From Paratinospora sagittata (Eukaryota > Streptophyta > Magnoliopsida > Ranunculales > Menispermaceae): a stretch of DNA of 64,000 bases. The notes beneath the pieces were generated by a model. It was not told the DNA's origin. It searched no databases and saw only the letters and a list, made by a program, of their open reading frames with translations. Below are positions 49,836 through 59,799 of this stretch, piece by piece (position 1 is the first letter of the stretch; each line of letters begins with the position of its first letter). The stretch covers positions 4,611,729 to 4,675,728 of the forward strand of contig CM069600.1 of assembly GCA_035771175.1 (NCBI GenBank), read 5' to 3'. Position numbers and translations under genes: made by a program.

Positions 49836-51948
49836 AAAACAACATTAATACAACGGAAATTAACATAAGGAAATACTATTATATATTTAACAAAAGTTTG
49901 ATAGTTATTACATCCCCTTTTCTCAAAATAAAGATAAAAAGGGCAGGGCCCCTACAAAAGTAGCAAAAAAGAAAAGGAGAAGACAAAAGAGAGGCATTAG
50001 AAGCCTGGAATCACCACCATTGTTACACCGACCTGGAGGGACCGAGCGAAAGCGCATATACAAAAGTCTCCACATGAACCGGGTTTGGCCATCCCCCCCG
50101 GTATAAGTCCAGCCTAACCCATCTTATATCCCTGGAAAGATTAACAACGGGCTGAGCTCAACAGCTCAGTGAGATCAAGCAGGGTAAACGAGGCTTATGT
50201 GCATAATAATAAGTACAAAACAACAGTCATCAAAAAGTTATGCCACAACAATACAATCAAGCAATGAATGGTGGCCACACGGCCTTTCAAGCCAGGCACA
50301 ATGTAGCTAGCAACCTGTGAGCCGAGGCGCCAATGTTGCTAGCAACCCATAGGTTCAACGTCCCAAACAGTGACAAAGCCACCGCACGGTCCAACTTGAT
50401 GTTGGCATGGTACCATGGGTTCAGAGTCCGACTGTCATGATAAAGTATGTAGTAAACAGTTTTTCATGCATGAAGTAGAGCATGGTAACGTTTATGATGC
50501 ATGATGTTGTGTAAAGTATCATTAAACAAGTAAGAAACGCAAACCTAGCCTTCATTTCCTACCTTAACACACTTATGGCGGCACGACGTCTAACTTTCTT
50601 CTTTAAAGTGTGTGGGAGCACAAGAAAGCACAAGGGGGTCAAGAGAGAGCGGGGCGGGGCGTTTTGGATCTGTGGGGGTCACCCCTATTTGGGGCCGACC
50701 TCCCCATTGGGGAAGCCCTGGGGGACTTCCCACAAGGAGGAGCGTCTTCCCTCCTTTAGGGAGACGCCTAATACCTGGGGAGGTCGTACAGGTGTCGAAT
50801 ACAATGGTCCATTCCACGGAAGGAAAATGGAGAAAAAGTGAGAAATTTTCAGGGTGTTACAATTTATTATTAATAAGTTCATAGCTAGGGAGAGATATGA
50901 AACCTAATTATAAGTATTATAGACTTTGCATAGTTCAATAAAAACTTCTAATTTATTACCCTTGACCATATTCTTATGTGATTACACGTTTATTAACTTT
51001 TTAATTCCACTTACCTTTGACAAGGATTTTTGTAAGGAGATGACTGAGTGGATTATACCAAAGGCCAATGTTGTCAAGGCAATCCCTAAGCAATTCAACT
51101 TGTTTAGGCAAGGTTGTGTCTTCTAGTCATAGTCAAGCACGGGCTAGGAGATAAAAATTAAAAAACTCTCATAATATAAATATATAATTTGTTTGCATGT
51201 AATGTTAATCTTTTTAAGTTTTAAAACTTATACATAACCTAATGAAAATTCTTTAACTTTATGAATGATATTCTAAACTTAAAACTTGTTAAAAAATAGT
51301 TCTACCATATTAGAAGATGCTTCACCATTTACTATTTGAATAATTATTCTTTTAAGACCAAAACAAGCTGATTTTTGTAGGTCGTAAAGTATTTCTAATT
51401 TGAACTGTATTTTTTTTAAGAAGACAATTGATAAAAATGAACCAAAAGGTTGAGATACCTTTTACGTAGTTCTTTAAATGTTTTTTATGAATTATTGTGA
51501 AAGTTGTAAAATCTTAAAAATTTTGAAGAACCCCAAGAACTGCCTAGAGATGAAGATTGTTTGGGTGGTGACGGCCAGTTGATGCCTAGAAAACAACGCC
51601 AAAGACTCGAATGAATTATCTAGTTGAATGGACCTATTGTGTGGCCAAGAATGGCACGACCTTTATGGCCGGTAGTGTAGTTTGACCAACATAAACTAAA
51701 GGTGAGTTTAGTTTCATGAGCCAAGCCTATAAAATTCAAGGTATGACGGATCCATTTGTAGGCTTAGCTTAAGAATTTTGTTCATAAAACTTCTTTTATG
51801 ATTTATATTTTCTATTAAGGTTTTTAGACAGCTTGACTTATGTTCGTATGTATATATATACATCTCTACCATACTTATCAAATTTTACAGTTATGAAATA
51901 AAACAGTAAAAATAATCGAGGTGATGGTGACATCTACGAAGTTTTTTT

Positions 51949-52173
51949 TGTTACCGTATACAATTTAGGAGTTTATGTAATTTAGGACTCTATTTTGATT
52001 AGTTGTATATATTATCTTCCCATGTATAGATGCTAAAGATTAGGAATCTGTTGGACTACATGTATATCATAGACTGACGTGTATAGATGAAATAAACAAG
52101 ATATATAATGAAAGGCGCCGAATCATAGGGCAACTTTTCCAAACCTCTCTTCATATTTTTCAGTATTTTGACA
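51949..52173 (+). repeat. 5' LTR of the young Copia element
   Basis: 225 bp, TG...CA ends, followed at once by the primer-binding site. Confidence 0.97.
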
Positions 52174-52185
52174 TGGTATCAGAGC
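52174..52185 (+). promoter_or_regulatory. Primer-binding site for initiator methionine tRNA
   Basis: TGGTATCAGAGC directly after the 5' LTR is complementary to the 3' end of plant initiator methionine tRNA and primes minus-strand DNA synthesis in Copia elements. Confidence 0.93.
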
Positions 52186-52918
52186 GAGCTTGAGAAGAAC
52201 ACCGGAAACCTTCGCTTTCACGAAATCCCTGTCGTTCTGGCGACGATGAGTTGCTGCTGATCCTTCTTTGTCCTGGTTTTGGTCTTGAGTAATCAGCACG
52301 AGTTCTGCCGTCTTCGAGTTGCTTTCCCGCGAAGATCAAACGTTGTTGATCCTGCGAGATGCCTTCCTTGTCTTGGATCTTCGTTTTCCTTGTCTTGCCT
52401 TCCTGGTCTTTCCTGTGAGAGTCTTGACGAAGATCTACATCTTGAGAGAGTAATCGAAGAAGTAGAAACGAAGAGCAGGTTCTTGATTTTTGAACTTCGG
52501 ATCCATCCCTTTGGTGGAATTGTGCTTTCTGGGCTTCTTGCTCCCGTTCTTGTGAGCCTTGAATGACTGGTTATGAGCAGTGTGTTTCTTCGACTTGGCC
52601 ATAGCTCTAGAAGAGAAGAAGCAGCTTCGCGCAGAATCTCCAGTTAGGGTTTGGACAACCACCGAATTTTTGGGCTTCTTGATCTCGTTCTTGTGGGTTT
52701 CTCTTGTTCGGTGCACTCTGGGTTACCAAGATTGAACCCGACGTGAATTTCTGTGGGGTTTGTATTTTCCAGTGTTCTGGTCTGCGCTCTTGGGCTCTTG
52801 TTTTCGGCGTCATCTGCGGGTGTTCGGTTCTTGCTCTTGTTTTCAGTGCCTCTTTCGGTTGTGGCTTTCGACAATTTATAATTTTCTGGTGGGATATTAT
52901 CTGTCTCTTGGTTGCATC

Positions 52919-55900
52919 ATGTCATCGGATAAGTTGGAATCATTCCATTTTCGGTTTACTGGTAAAAATTATTCTGCTTGGGAGTTCCAATTTAAATTAT
53001 TTGTCAAAGGAAAAGAATTGTGGGGTCATATTGATGGCAGTGTTCCCGCACCTCAAGGTGCCGAGGCTTTGTCTAAGTGGGATATTCATGATGCTCGGGT
53101 TATGACTTGGATCCTTAGCTCGATTGAGCCTCACCTTGTTCTCAATTTGAGGCCTTATAAAACTGCTGCTGCTATGTGGAATTATCTTAACACGGTTTAC
53201 AATCAAGACAACTCTGCTAAACGATTTCAATTGGAGTATGAGATGGCTAATTTCACACAAGGCAGTCTCTCTATTGAGGAATATTTTTCTGGTATTCAAA
53301 CTCTTTGGGCTGACTATTGCGACATTGTTTATGCTAAAGTTCCCACTGCAGCTCTCTCTGCTATCCAAGAAGTGCATGCAACCAGCAAGCGAGATCAATT
53401 CTTGATGAAGTTACGACCTGATTTTGACATTGCCCGTTCTAATCTGATGAACCGTCATCCTGTACCATCTTTGGATGCTTGCTTGAGTGAACTTCTTCGT
53501 GAGGAGCAGCGTATCGTTACTCATGCTGCCATGGAACATCGGGCTAATGTTAGTGCACCTGTTTCTGTGGCTTATGCAGCACAAGGGAGAAATAAGGGTA
53601 GAGACATGCGTGCTGTCCAGTGCTTTAGTTGTAAAGCTTTTGGCCATATTGCTCGGGATTGTCCCAAGAAGTTCTGTAACTACTGCAAGAAACAGGGTCA
53701 TATCATCTCTGCTTGTCCCATTCGACCTGAAAGGAAGCAGGGTACTGCTTATCATGCCTCCACTGGTGCCTCTAGTTCTGCTGCATTGCCTGATGCCTCT
53801 CCAGTTGTTCCTATTTCTGCTTCTCCAGCCTTAGCAAATCCGAACACACTCACTCCTGAAATGGTACAACAGATGATCATTTCTACTTTTTCTGCTTTTG
53901 GGCTCTCAGGTAATCATAAAGTTTCTTCTAAGCCATGGTATTTTGACTCCGGAGCCTCTAACCATATGACCAATACTATTGCTTCTCTTTCCAATGTCAG
54001 AAATTATGATGGAAATCTGAAAATTAACACCGCTGATGGCAGTTCTCTGCCTATCAGTGCTGTTGGTGATCTTTCCTCTTCCTTAACTGATGTTTTTGTG
54101 TCTCCTGACCTCTCCACAAATCTTATTTCTGTTGGTCAATTGGTTGATAATAATTGTAATGTCCATTTCTCCCATTCTGGTTGTGTTGTGCAGGATCAAG
54201 TGTCAGGGAAGATGATCGCGAAGGGGCCTAAAGTGGGACGACTCTTTCCTCTTCATGTTTCTCATTCCACTATTATTCCTCGTTTTCCTTTACTTTCATT
54301 TGCATGTCATGTTGTTGGTTCTGGAAATAAGATGTGGCATAGACGTCTAGGCCACCCAAACTCTGATGTTCTTCGTACTTTGTTTAATTCTGGATTATTG
54401 GGAAATAAAGCATGCTCTTCTATTGATCTTTCTTTTGATTGTACATCATGCAAACTTGGCAAAAGTAAAGTTCTACCTTTTCCTCATCATGCATCTCGTG
54501 CCTCACAATGTTTTGAGATTATTCATAGTGATGTTTGGGGGATTGCACCTGTTGTTTCTCATGCGCATTACAAGTACTTTGTTACTTTCATTGATGACTT
54601 TAGTCGCTTTACTTGGGTTTACTTCCTCCGGGCTAAGGGTGAAGTTTTTTCAGTCTTTAAGCGCTTTCTTGCACTTATTGAGACTCAATTCTCTGCCAGC
54701 ATCAAGGTCTTGCGCTCTGATTCTGGCGGCGAATACATGTCTAATGAGTTTCAGGACTTTCTTCAGAGCAAAGGGATCCTCTCTCAACGTTCTTGTCCTT
54801 CGACACCACAGCAAAACGGTGTTGCTGAAAGGAAAAATCGCCACCTTCTTGATGTAGTAAGAACTCTTTTACTTGAATCATCTGTTCCTCCTCGTTTTTG
54901 GTGTGAAGCACTTTCTACTGCAGTTCATTTGATCAATCGCTTACCCTCTCCTACGATAAATCATGTTTCTCCTTTCTTTAAGTTGTTTGGTTATTCTCCT
55001 TTATATTCTGATCTTCGTACATTTGGTTGTGTTTGTTTTGTGCATCTTCCTCCTCATGAACGACATAAACTTACCGCTCAGTCTGTTAAGTGTGTTTTTC
55101 TTGGTTATGCTATCCCTCACAAGGGTTATGTTTGTTATGATCACCATGGTTGTCGTATACGGGTTTCCCGGAATGTGATTTTCTTTGAAAATCAATATTT
55201 CTTTCCATCTCATTTTGAGCTGCCATCTGCATCTGTATCTCTTCTGCCTATTTTTTCTGAATCTCCAACAATTGTGGAAAGGTTCAAACCCGGTTTTGTG
55301 TATGAGAGACGTAGTCGACATGAGTCTGGTTCCTCTGTGCCTCCTTCCGATCTTGACCCGGCGCCTGATCCTGCTCCTGCTTCCACCACTCTTCGTCGGT
55401 CTACTCGTCCTTCTCGACCCCCTAATTGGTATGGTTTCTTCTCTCCTGTCTCTCTTGTCGCTACTTTATCCACTATTTCCATTCCCTCTTGCTACAAACA
55501 GGCCATGGAACATGAGTGTTGGCAAATTGCAATGCAAGCAGAACTTCAAGCACTTGAGGAGAATCACACTTGGGATATTGTTCCTTGTCCCCCTACAGTC
55601 AAACCTATTGGGAGTAAATGGGTTTTTTCTATCAAACTTCGTTCTGATGGCTCTTTGGACCGGTACAAAGCTTGCCTTGTAGCCCTGGGTAACAAGCAGG
55701 AATATGGGGTTGATTATGAGGAGACATTTGCTCCTGTTGCCAAAATGACCACGGTTCGAACCATCTTAGCTATTGCTGCTTCACAGTCGTGGCAACTACA
55801 TCAGATGGATGTGAAGAATGCCTTTCTTCATGGTGATCTCCAAGAAGAGGTTTACATGAAGCTTCCCGCTGGTATGACTATTTCTTCTCCTCATGATGTA

Positions 55901-57016
55901 TGTAAGCTAAGGCGTTCTCTGTATGGGCTCAAGCAAGCGCCCCGCGCTTGGTTTGAGAAGTTTCGCAGTACACTTCTTTCCTTCAGTTTTACACAAAGTC
56001 AATATGATTCTTCTCTCTTCTTCCACAAATCTACGTCGGGTATAGTTATTCTCTTGGTTTATGTGGATGATATTATCATTACTGGCACTGATTGTGGTTT
56101 GATTACTAAGCTTCAACAGCTGTTACATGTAACTTTCCATATGAAAGATCTTGGCCAGCTCACATACTTCTTAGGATTGGAAGTTCATCATCGAGCCCAT
56201 GGCATTTTCGTGAACCAGCATAAGTATATTCAAGATCTTATCACTTTGGCTGGTTTGGAGGACACTGCTTCTGTTGATACTCCTATGGAGGTAAATGTCA
56301 AATACAGGAAAGATGAAGGGGACCTTCTGGATGATCCTACTCTCTATCGGCGCTTGGTTGGGAGTCTTATCTACTTGACCACTACTCGACCTGATATCTC
56401 CTATGTTGTCCATCAGGTCAGTCAATTTATGTCTTCTCCTCGGCATCTCCATCTTGCTGCCGTTCGCCGCATCATTCGCTATCTTCGAGGATCACCAACT
56501 CGTGGATTGTTCTTTCCTTCCGAATCCTCTCTTCAACTTGTTGCCTATAGTGATGCTGATTGGGCTGGGTGTCCGGATACACGTCGATCTACTACAGGTT
56601 GGTGTATGTTTTTAGGTGATGCGTTAATTTCTTGGCGATGTAAGAAACAAGATCGTGTTTCTAAATCCTCTACTGAGGCTGAGTATCGTGCCATGTCTAC
56701 TGCTTGTTTTGAAATTGTATGGCTGCGTGGTCTCCTTGAGGAGCTTGGGTTTCCTCAGACTACTTCTACCCCTATTCATGCTGATAACACTAGTGCTATT
56801 CAGATTGCCACCAATCCTGTTTTCCATGAACGCACCAAGCACATTGAAGTTGATTGTCATTCTATTCGAGACACTTTGGAAAGTCGGGTGATATCTCTTC
56901 CTCACATCTCTTCTGATCTCCAAGTGGCAGATGTCTTCACCAAAGCTATGACTCGACAGCGGCATCAATTTCTTGTTGGCAAATTGTTGCTGATTGACTT
57001 ACCAGCATCAATTTGA
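52919..57016 (+). CDS. Intact Copia gag-pol polyprotein, 1,365 residues
   Basis: The ATG at 52919 opens MSSDKLESFHFRFTGKNYSA, typical of Copia Gag; the frame is open further upstream but without an ATG-led homologous start. Order: Gag (1 to about 220), two CX2CX4HX4C zinc knuckles (CFSCKAFGHIARDC and CNYCKKQGHIISAC, about residues 234-270), protease (WYFDSGASNHMT, about 340), pre-integrase (MWHRRLGHPNSDVL), integrase with its D, D, E positions (IHSDVWG, RSDSGGEY, NGVAERKN), reverse transcriptase with LVYVDDIIITG, and RNase H (SDADWAGC, SSTEAEYR, HADNTSA). It ends QVADVFTKAMTRQ before TGA. One odd residue: a cysteine (YKACLVALG) where relatives usually have arginine, consistent with a C-to-T change at a CpG. 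No stop or frameshift, so it is potentially functional. Confidence 0.96.
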   Translation: MSSDKLESFHFRFTGKNYSAWEFQFKLFVKGKELWGHIDGSVPAPQGAEALSKWDIHDARVMTWILSSIEPHLVLNLRPYKTAAAMWNYLNTVYNQDNSAKRFQLEYEMANFTQGSLSIEEYFSGIQTLWADYCDIVYAKVPTAALSAIQEVHATSKRDQFLMKLRPDFDIARSNLMNRHPVPSLDACLSELLREEQRIVTHAAMEHRANVSAPVSVAYAAQGRNKGRDMRAVQCFSCKAFGHIARDCPKKFCNYCKKQGHIISACPIRPERKQGTAYHASTGASSSAALPDASPVVPISASPALANPNTLTPEMVQQMIISTFSAFGLSGNHKVSSKPWYFDSGASNHMTNTIASLSNVRNYDGNLKINTADGSSLPISAVGDLSSSLTDVFVSPDLSTNLISVGQLVDNNCNVHFSHSGCVVQDQVSGKMIAKGPKVGRLFPLHVSHSTIIPRFPLLSFACHVVGSGNKMWHRRLGHPNSDVLRTLFNSGLLGNKACSSIDLSFDCTSCKLGKSKVLPFPHHASRASQCFEIIHSDVWGIAPVVSHAHYKYFVTFIDDFSRFTWVYFLRAKGEVFSVFKRFLALIETQFSASIKVLRSDSGGEYMSNEFQDFLQSKGILSQRSCPSTPQQNGVAERKNRHLLDVVRTLLLESSVPPRFWCEALSTAVHLINRLPSPTINHVSPFFKLFGYSPLYSDLRTFGCVCFVHLPPHERHKLTAQSVKCVFLGYAIPHKGYVCYDHHGCRIRVSRNVIFFENQYFFPSHFELPSASVSLLPIFSESPTIVERFKPGFVYERRSRHESGSSVPPSDLDPAPDPAPASTTLRRSTRPSRPPNWYGFFSPVSLVATLSTISIPSCYKQAMEHECWQIAMQAELQALEENHTWDIVPCPPTVKPIGSKWVFSIKLRSDGSLDRYKACLVALGNKQEYGVDYEETFAPVAKMTTVRTILAIAASQSWQLHQMDVKNAFLHGDLQEEVYMKLPAGMTISSPHDVCKLRRSLYGLKQAPRAWFEKFRSTLLSFSFTQSQYDSSLFFHKSTSGIVILLVYVDDIIITGTDCGLITKLQQLLHVTFHMKDLGQLTYFLGLEVHHRAHGIFVNQHKYIQDLITLAGLEDTASVDTPMEVNVKYRKDEGDLLDDPTLYRRLVGSLIYLTTTRPDISYVVHQVSQFMSSPRHLHLAAVRRIIRYLRGSPTRGLFFPSESSLQLVAYSDADWAGCPDTRRSTTGWCMFLGDALISWRCKKQDRVSKSSTEAEYRAMSTACFEIVWLRGLLEELGFPQTTSTPIHADNTSAIQIATNPVFHERTKHIEVDCHSIRDTLESRVISLPHISSDLQVADVFTKAMTRQRHQFLVGKLLLIDLPASI

Positions 57017-57023
57017 GGGGGGA

Positions 57024-57248
57024 TGTTACCGTATACAATTTAGGAGTTTATGTAATTTAGGACTCTATTTTGATTAGCTGTATATATTATCTTCCCATGT
57101 ATAGATGCTAAAGATTAGGAATCTGTTGGACTACATGTATATCATAGACTGACGTGTATAGATGAAATAAACAAGATATATAATGAAAGGCGCCGAATCA
57201 TAGGGCAACTTTTCCAAACCTCTCTTCATATTTTTCAGTATTTTGACA
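57024..57248 (+). repeat. 3' LTR of the young Copia element
   Basis: 225 bp, one substitution from the 5' copy. Preceded by the polypurine tract at 57,012-57,023 and followed by the T-run target duplication. Confidence 0.97.
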
Positions 57249-57478
57249 TTTTTTCCCTAGCCAAAACAAGCATTGTTCAATAAAAAAAAAATGTTACACA
57301 AGTTTCTTAATAAAACAATTTGCTAATCTAAAGGGTGTGTTTATTATATCTCTAACTCTTGCTTATCAAATGTCTCCACTTGAAATCAACCTTCCATGCA
57401 ATTATTCTACTTTTCAATTACTAAAGGTTTAAAAAATTGTGGGGCGTAATTGATGTGGTTTGTCTTTATGAAGCATGG

Positions 57479-58305
57479 TAGGGGTTGACCAACTGAACCA
57501 ACAAACTTGACCAAAGGTTTTTGGATTGGTTTCAGTTTTTTAACTTTTAGAGTGGGTCTATTTGGTTCTCTAATAAATCACCCAAGATATTTGGTTTAAA
57601 CGAGTAACTTCATTTCTAACCTGATTAAATTAATAATGTTAAGGGCCTGTTTGGTTTGAGATTCAATTCTGCTTTTGAAAGCAAAGATTCCATGAATTGA
57701 GTTGTTCTCCGATGAAACTTTAAATTTTACGAAGGAAAAACTTTTTATTGTTTTCTTCTGTGTTTTCTGAATTCATTACTCCAAAAACTCTTTTCAAAAA
57801 TTTTATTTGAGAAATGGTTTCTAAATCTTAAACCAAACAGGGCCTAGTATATTTAAAAATTCTGAAACATTGAATGTTCATATACACCATTTTCATGCTA
57901 GTTCATTTATTTAGGGAGACAAGATGTTGGAGTCCATGTTAAAAAGACCTCCAACCTAGAAGCCCAACAAGTTTAAAAGAAACTTCATGTAAGAGGGGAG
58001 GGAGGGGGCTTTGATTTTGTAGAGGGGGAGAGCCCTCCTATCTCTTGTCCTCTGCCTCCCTTTAGTCCCACTGCCGTCTTTAAAATCAAATCCTGCCTCC
58101 CAAATCTTTGCATTAAAAAGCTAAGAGGTCATAACTATTATGCTTGGAGTAATTCAAAGGAAGACCCAACCAATAATTTGATCAATCGGGTTTTGATAAG
58201 TCTTTTTATGGTTGAGTCGTTTTTGTCAAGAGAATGTCATCTGAAAGGTTCAGGTTGGTTTGAAATGAAGGTCAAAACTAAATTTGAGCTAGCCATCCAC
58301 CCCTA
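57479..58305. mobile_element. hAT-like non-autonomous DNA transposon in the right arm
   Basis: The left arm is continuous here, so this about 827-bp block is an insertion. It begins TAGGGGTTGACC and ends CCATCCACCCCTA, giving short inverted ends TAGGGGT(T/G)GA typical of hAT elements. Flanking 8-mers AAGCATGG and AAGTGAGG agree at five of eight positions, plausible for a decayed 8-bp hAT duplication. No transposase is present. A second element (57,643-57,844) is nested in it. Confidence 0.6.
57643..57844. mobile_element. MITE nested in the hAT-like element
   Basis: About 202 bp with terminal inverted repeats GGGCCTGTTTGGTTTGAGAT and, at the other end, ATCTTAAACCAAACAGGGCC. GGGCCTGTTTGG ends are common in PIF/Harbinger-type and some hAT MITEs. 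Flanks TAA and TAG could be a decayed 3-bp duplication, so the superfamily is left open. Confidence 0.7.
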
Positions 58306-58475
58306 AGTGAGGTTTCAGCCACCTTGAGGTGGTACAAGGCTTAAGCCTCACATTTTAAAACAACATAAAAATAAAACAACAAAAATCTTTTAAAAGTATT
58401 AATATCAATAATGAATGAAGAAATATCTGAAATGAACAAAATGTGAAGTTGCGAACTACTTTTATTGTTTTGAAC

Positions 58476-58882
58476 GTGAACCTTTTCTTCATTATATACT
58501 GCTGATGATAATATTTTTATATTGATTTTTCTCTATGTATTTGGACAAGTTTGATGGAAGAAAGCCTTGGAAACCTGTGGCGGTTTCATTATCAAATGAT
58601 GAATTTAGAATTATTCTCAAGAACAGTTTCACATGACTGGCACTTCTTAATGGCAGAAGTTTGGACTTGGTTCATCTGAGCAAACTCGAAGAACTGAAGT
58701 TCATGCAGTAGCTTGATTTCTGAAACCAATTTTCTGGTCTGGTGGTTTGGCATCTGTGCTTGTGTACCTGTCTTCGCTTATGAATTTTTTCTCTTTTTTG
58801 GTACCTTTTAGTGGCTTTTCACTGTTGCATTGGGTTGTTTTTTAGCTCTTACATTACAACTATTGGAATATGGTTATTCTAG
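58476..58882. other. Spacer between the inverted repeat and the V-ATPase pseudogene exons
   Basis: About 400 bp without supported coding sequence. It ends in a pyrimidine-rich stretch and TTCTAG, serving as the old acceptor of the pseudogene exon at 58,883. Probably remnant intron. Confidence 0.5.
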
Positions 58883-59132
58883 GCATCACAATTGCTGAGT
58901 ACTTCAGAGATATGGATTACAATGTAAGTGTGATGGCTGATTCTACTTCTCGATGGGCTGAAGCACTAACAGGGAGTCTGGCAAGTGCCTCTCTTTGTAT
59001 TTTGCATTCTTCAGGCCTTCAACTTTACTTTCTTATTTTCATTGTAGATGTGGGATACTCGTGTTTTACACAATTAAAAGTAAGTACTGCAGGTTTTCTG
59101 GGGTCTGGACAAGAACATGACTTGTCGTCGCC
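58883..59132 (+). pseudogene. VHA-A: V-ATPase catalytic subunit A pseudogene, middle exons
   Basis: After an intron-like acceptor (TTCTAG) the frame reads [20 protein letters not shown], then TSRWAEAL, the conserved nucleotide-binding-domain segment of subunit A. Directly after it a deletion of about 11 bp joins AL to TGSL, and the following exon is almost entirely lost. At 59,093 an AG acceptor opens VFWGLDKN, part of a later conserved exon, then out-of-frame sequence with a stop. No further exons are visible. Together with 35,124-35,654 this brackets a gap: exons for about 190 residues between GIQ and GITIAEYF are absent, with the inverted-repeat block in their place. The product is non-functional. 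Confidence 0.85.
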
Positions 59133-59799
59133 ATCAATGAAGATGCATCTGTCTCCATCATTTGTTGGTTCAGAATCGGGTTATGTGGCGCCCGTAAAAC
59201 CGGTTGGGTTGGGGCTCCGAGATTTAAATTTAACCCTGAAATTGTGAAGCAACCCGTGCAGCTTAACTACTGGGGTTGTTACTGCGGGCTTCCATTGGTG
59301 AGCCTCTTAGGACCCTGCAAAGTTCTGCCTAGTCACCAGTCACCACTGCTAATGCTTAACGTAGTTCCTGCGAATGCAAAGTGAATTTCGAGGCCGTAAA
59401 GGTTAGCTGATCTGTTCTGGTTGGATAGATATTTCTTCCATCCAAAGCTCTTTTGGAAGACCTGGAAAACGACACATTCATCCTGTAATTAGGTGCAGCA
59501 TTAAATTCGTGTTTTCATGTATATATGTATATAGGTGGCAAAGGATGGGCTAACTACTTGAATACAAGAAAAGGGAAAGACTATACTTGATGATCAATGA
59601 GAATTGCATATAAGTAATAAATACAGCGGAAAGATTTTACCAGTATTTTTCTTTCAATTCCTTCTCATATATCATGCATTTATTATCAAGAAACTGAGGT
59701 ATACTTACTTAGTAATGTCCTCAGAAAAGGTGTAACAGACCCGATTTTAGGAGGGTCTCCTTAATTTATCCTTTTGCCAACTCCCTTTTAGTATTAATT
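59133..59799. other. Non-coding, possibly an old LTR fragment
   Basis: A GC-richer part (59,180-59,420) begins TGTGGCGCCCGTAAAACCGG. Later sequence includes AATACAGCGGAAAGATTTTA (59,621) and GTGTAACAGACCCGATTTTA (59,738), motifs of the sort seen in Gypsy LTRs. No matching pair of ends could be set. Confidence 0.3.

Larger units (their letters stand above)
44070..50861 (-). mobile_element. Solo LTR, probably Ty3/Gypsy, split by a Copia insertion
   Basis: On the minus strand it begins TGTAACACCC (50,861) and ends GGGTGTGACA (44,070), near-perfect 10-base inverted termini. It is flanked by a perfect 5-bp target duplication ATTTA (44,065-44,069 and 50,862-50,866). Without the Copia inside it is about 1,115 bp: 44,070-44,163 plus 49,836-50,861. 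There is no internal region or partner LTR, so it is a solo LTR left by recombination between two LTRs. Superfamily is inferred from termini and length. Direction is the conventional one; the opposite is possible. Open frames at 50,575-50,884 inside it have no support as genes. Confidence 0.78.
51949..57248 (+). mobile_element. Young full-length Copia LTR retrotransposon
   Basis: Both LTRs are 225 bp (51,949-52,173 and 57,024-57,248), TGTTACCGTA...TTTTGACA, and differ at one position (AGTTG versus AGCTG). The target duplication is TTTTT on both sides, consistent with insertion into a T run of the right arm. The primer site TGGTATCAGAGC starts at 52,174, next to the 5' LTR, for initiator methionine tRNA. 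The polypurine tract TTTGAGGGGGGA lies just before the 3' LTR. Total length is 5,300 bp. The single gag-pol frame is uninterrupted. It is the most recent large insertion in the window. Confidence 0.97.
42880..58475 (-). repeat. Giant inverted repeat, right arm, interrupted by three nested insertions
   Basis: Reverse complement of the left arm. It is present as four pieces: 42,880-44,069, 50,862-51,948, 57,249-57,478 and 58,306-58,475. Subtracting the solo LTR with its Copia (44,070-50,861), the second Copia (51,949-57,248) and the hAT-like element (57,479-58,305), with their target duplications, leaves about 2.65 kb, equal to the left arm without its Helitron-like insert. Each arm therefore acts as the empty-site control for the other. 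Confidence 0.9.

Noticed and set aside
50575..50884. Overlapping open frames on both strands in a GC-rich stretch
   Set aside because: They lie inside the solo LTR; GC-rich sequence lengthens chance frames and no protein family is recognisable.
52760..52918. Extra N-terminal extension of the young Copia polyprotein
   Set aside because: The frame is open but the first residues are unlike Gag; the ATG at 52,919 begins the conserved Gag sequence.
36510..58475. Two unrelated copies of a dispersed repeat at 36,650 and 57,425
   Set aside because: First read as a dispersed family, but homology runs on continuously through both arms in inverted order, so they are the outer ends of one inverted repeat.
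59180..59780. A complete Gypsy LTR
   Set aside because: Suggestive motifs only; no matching TG/CA ends or target duplication.
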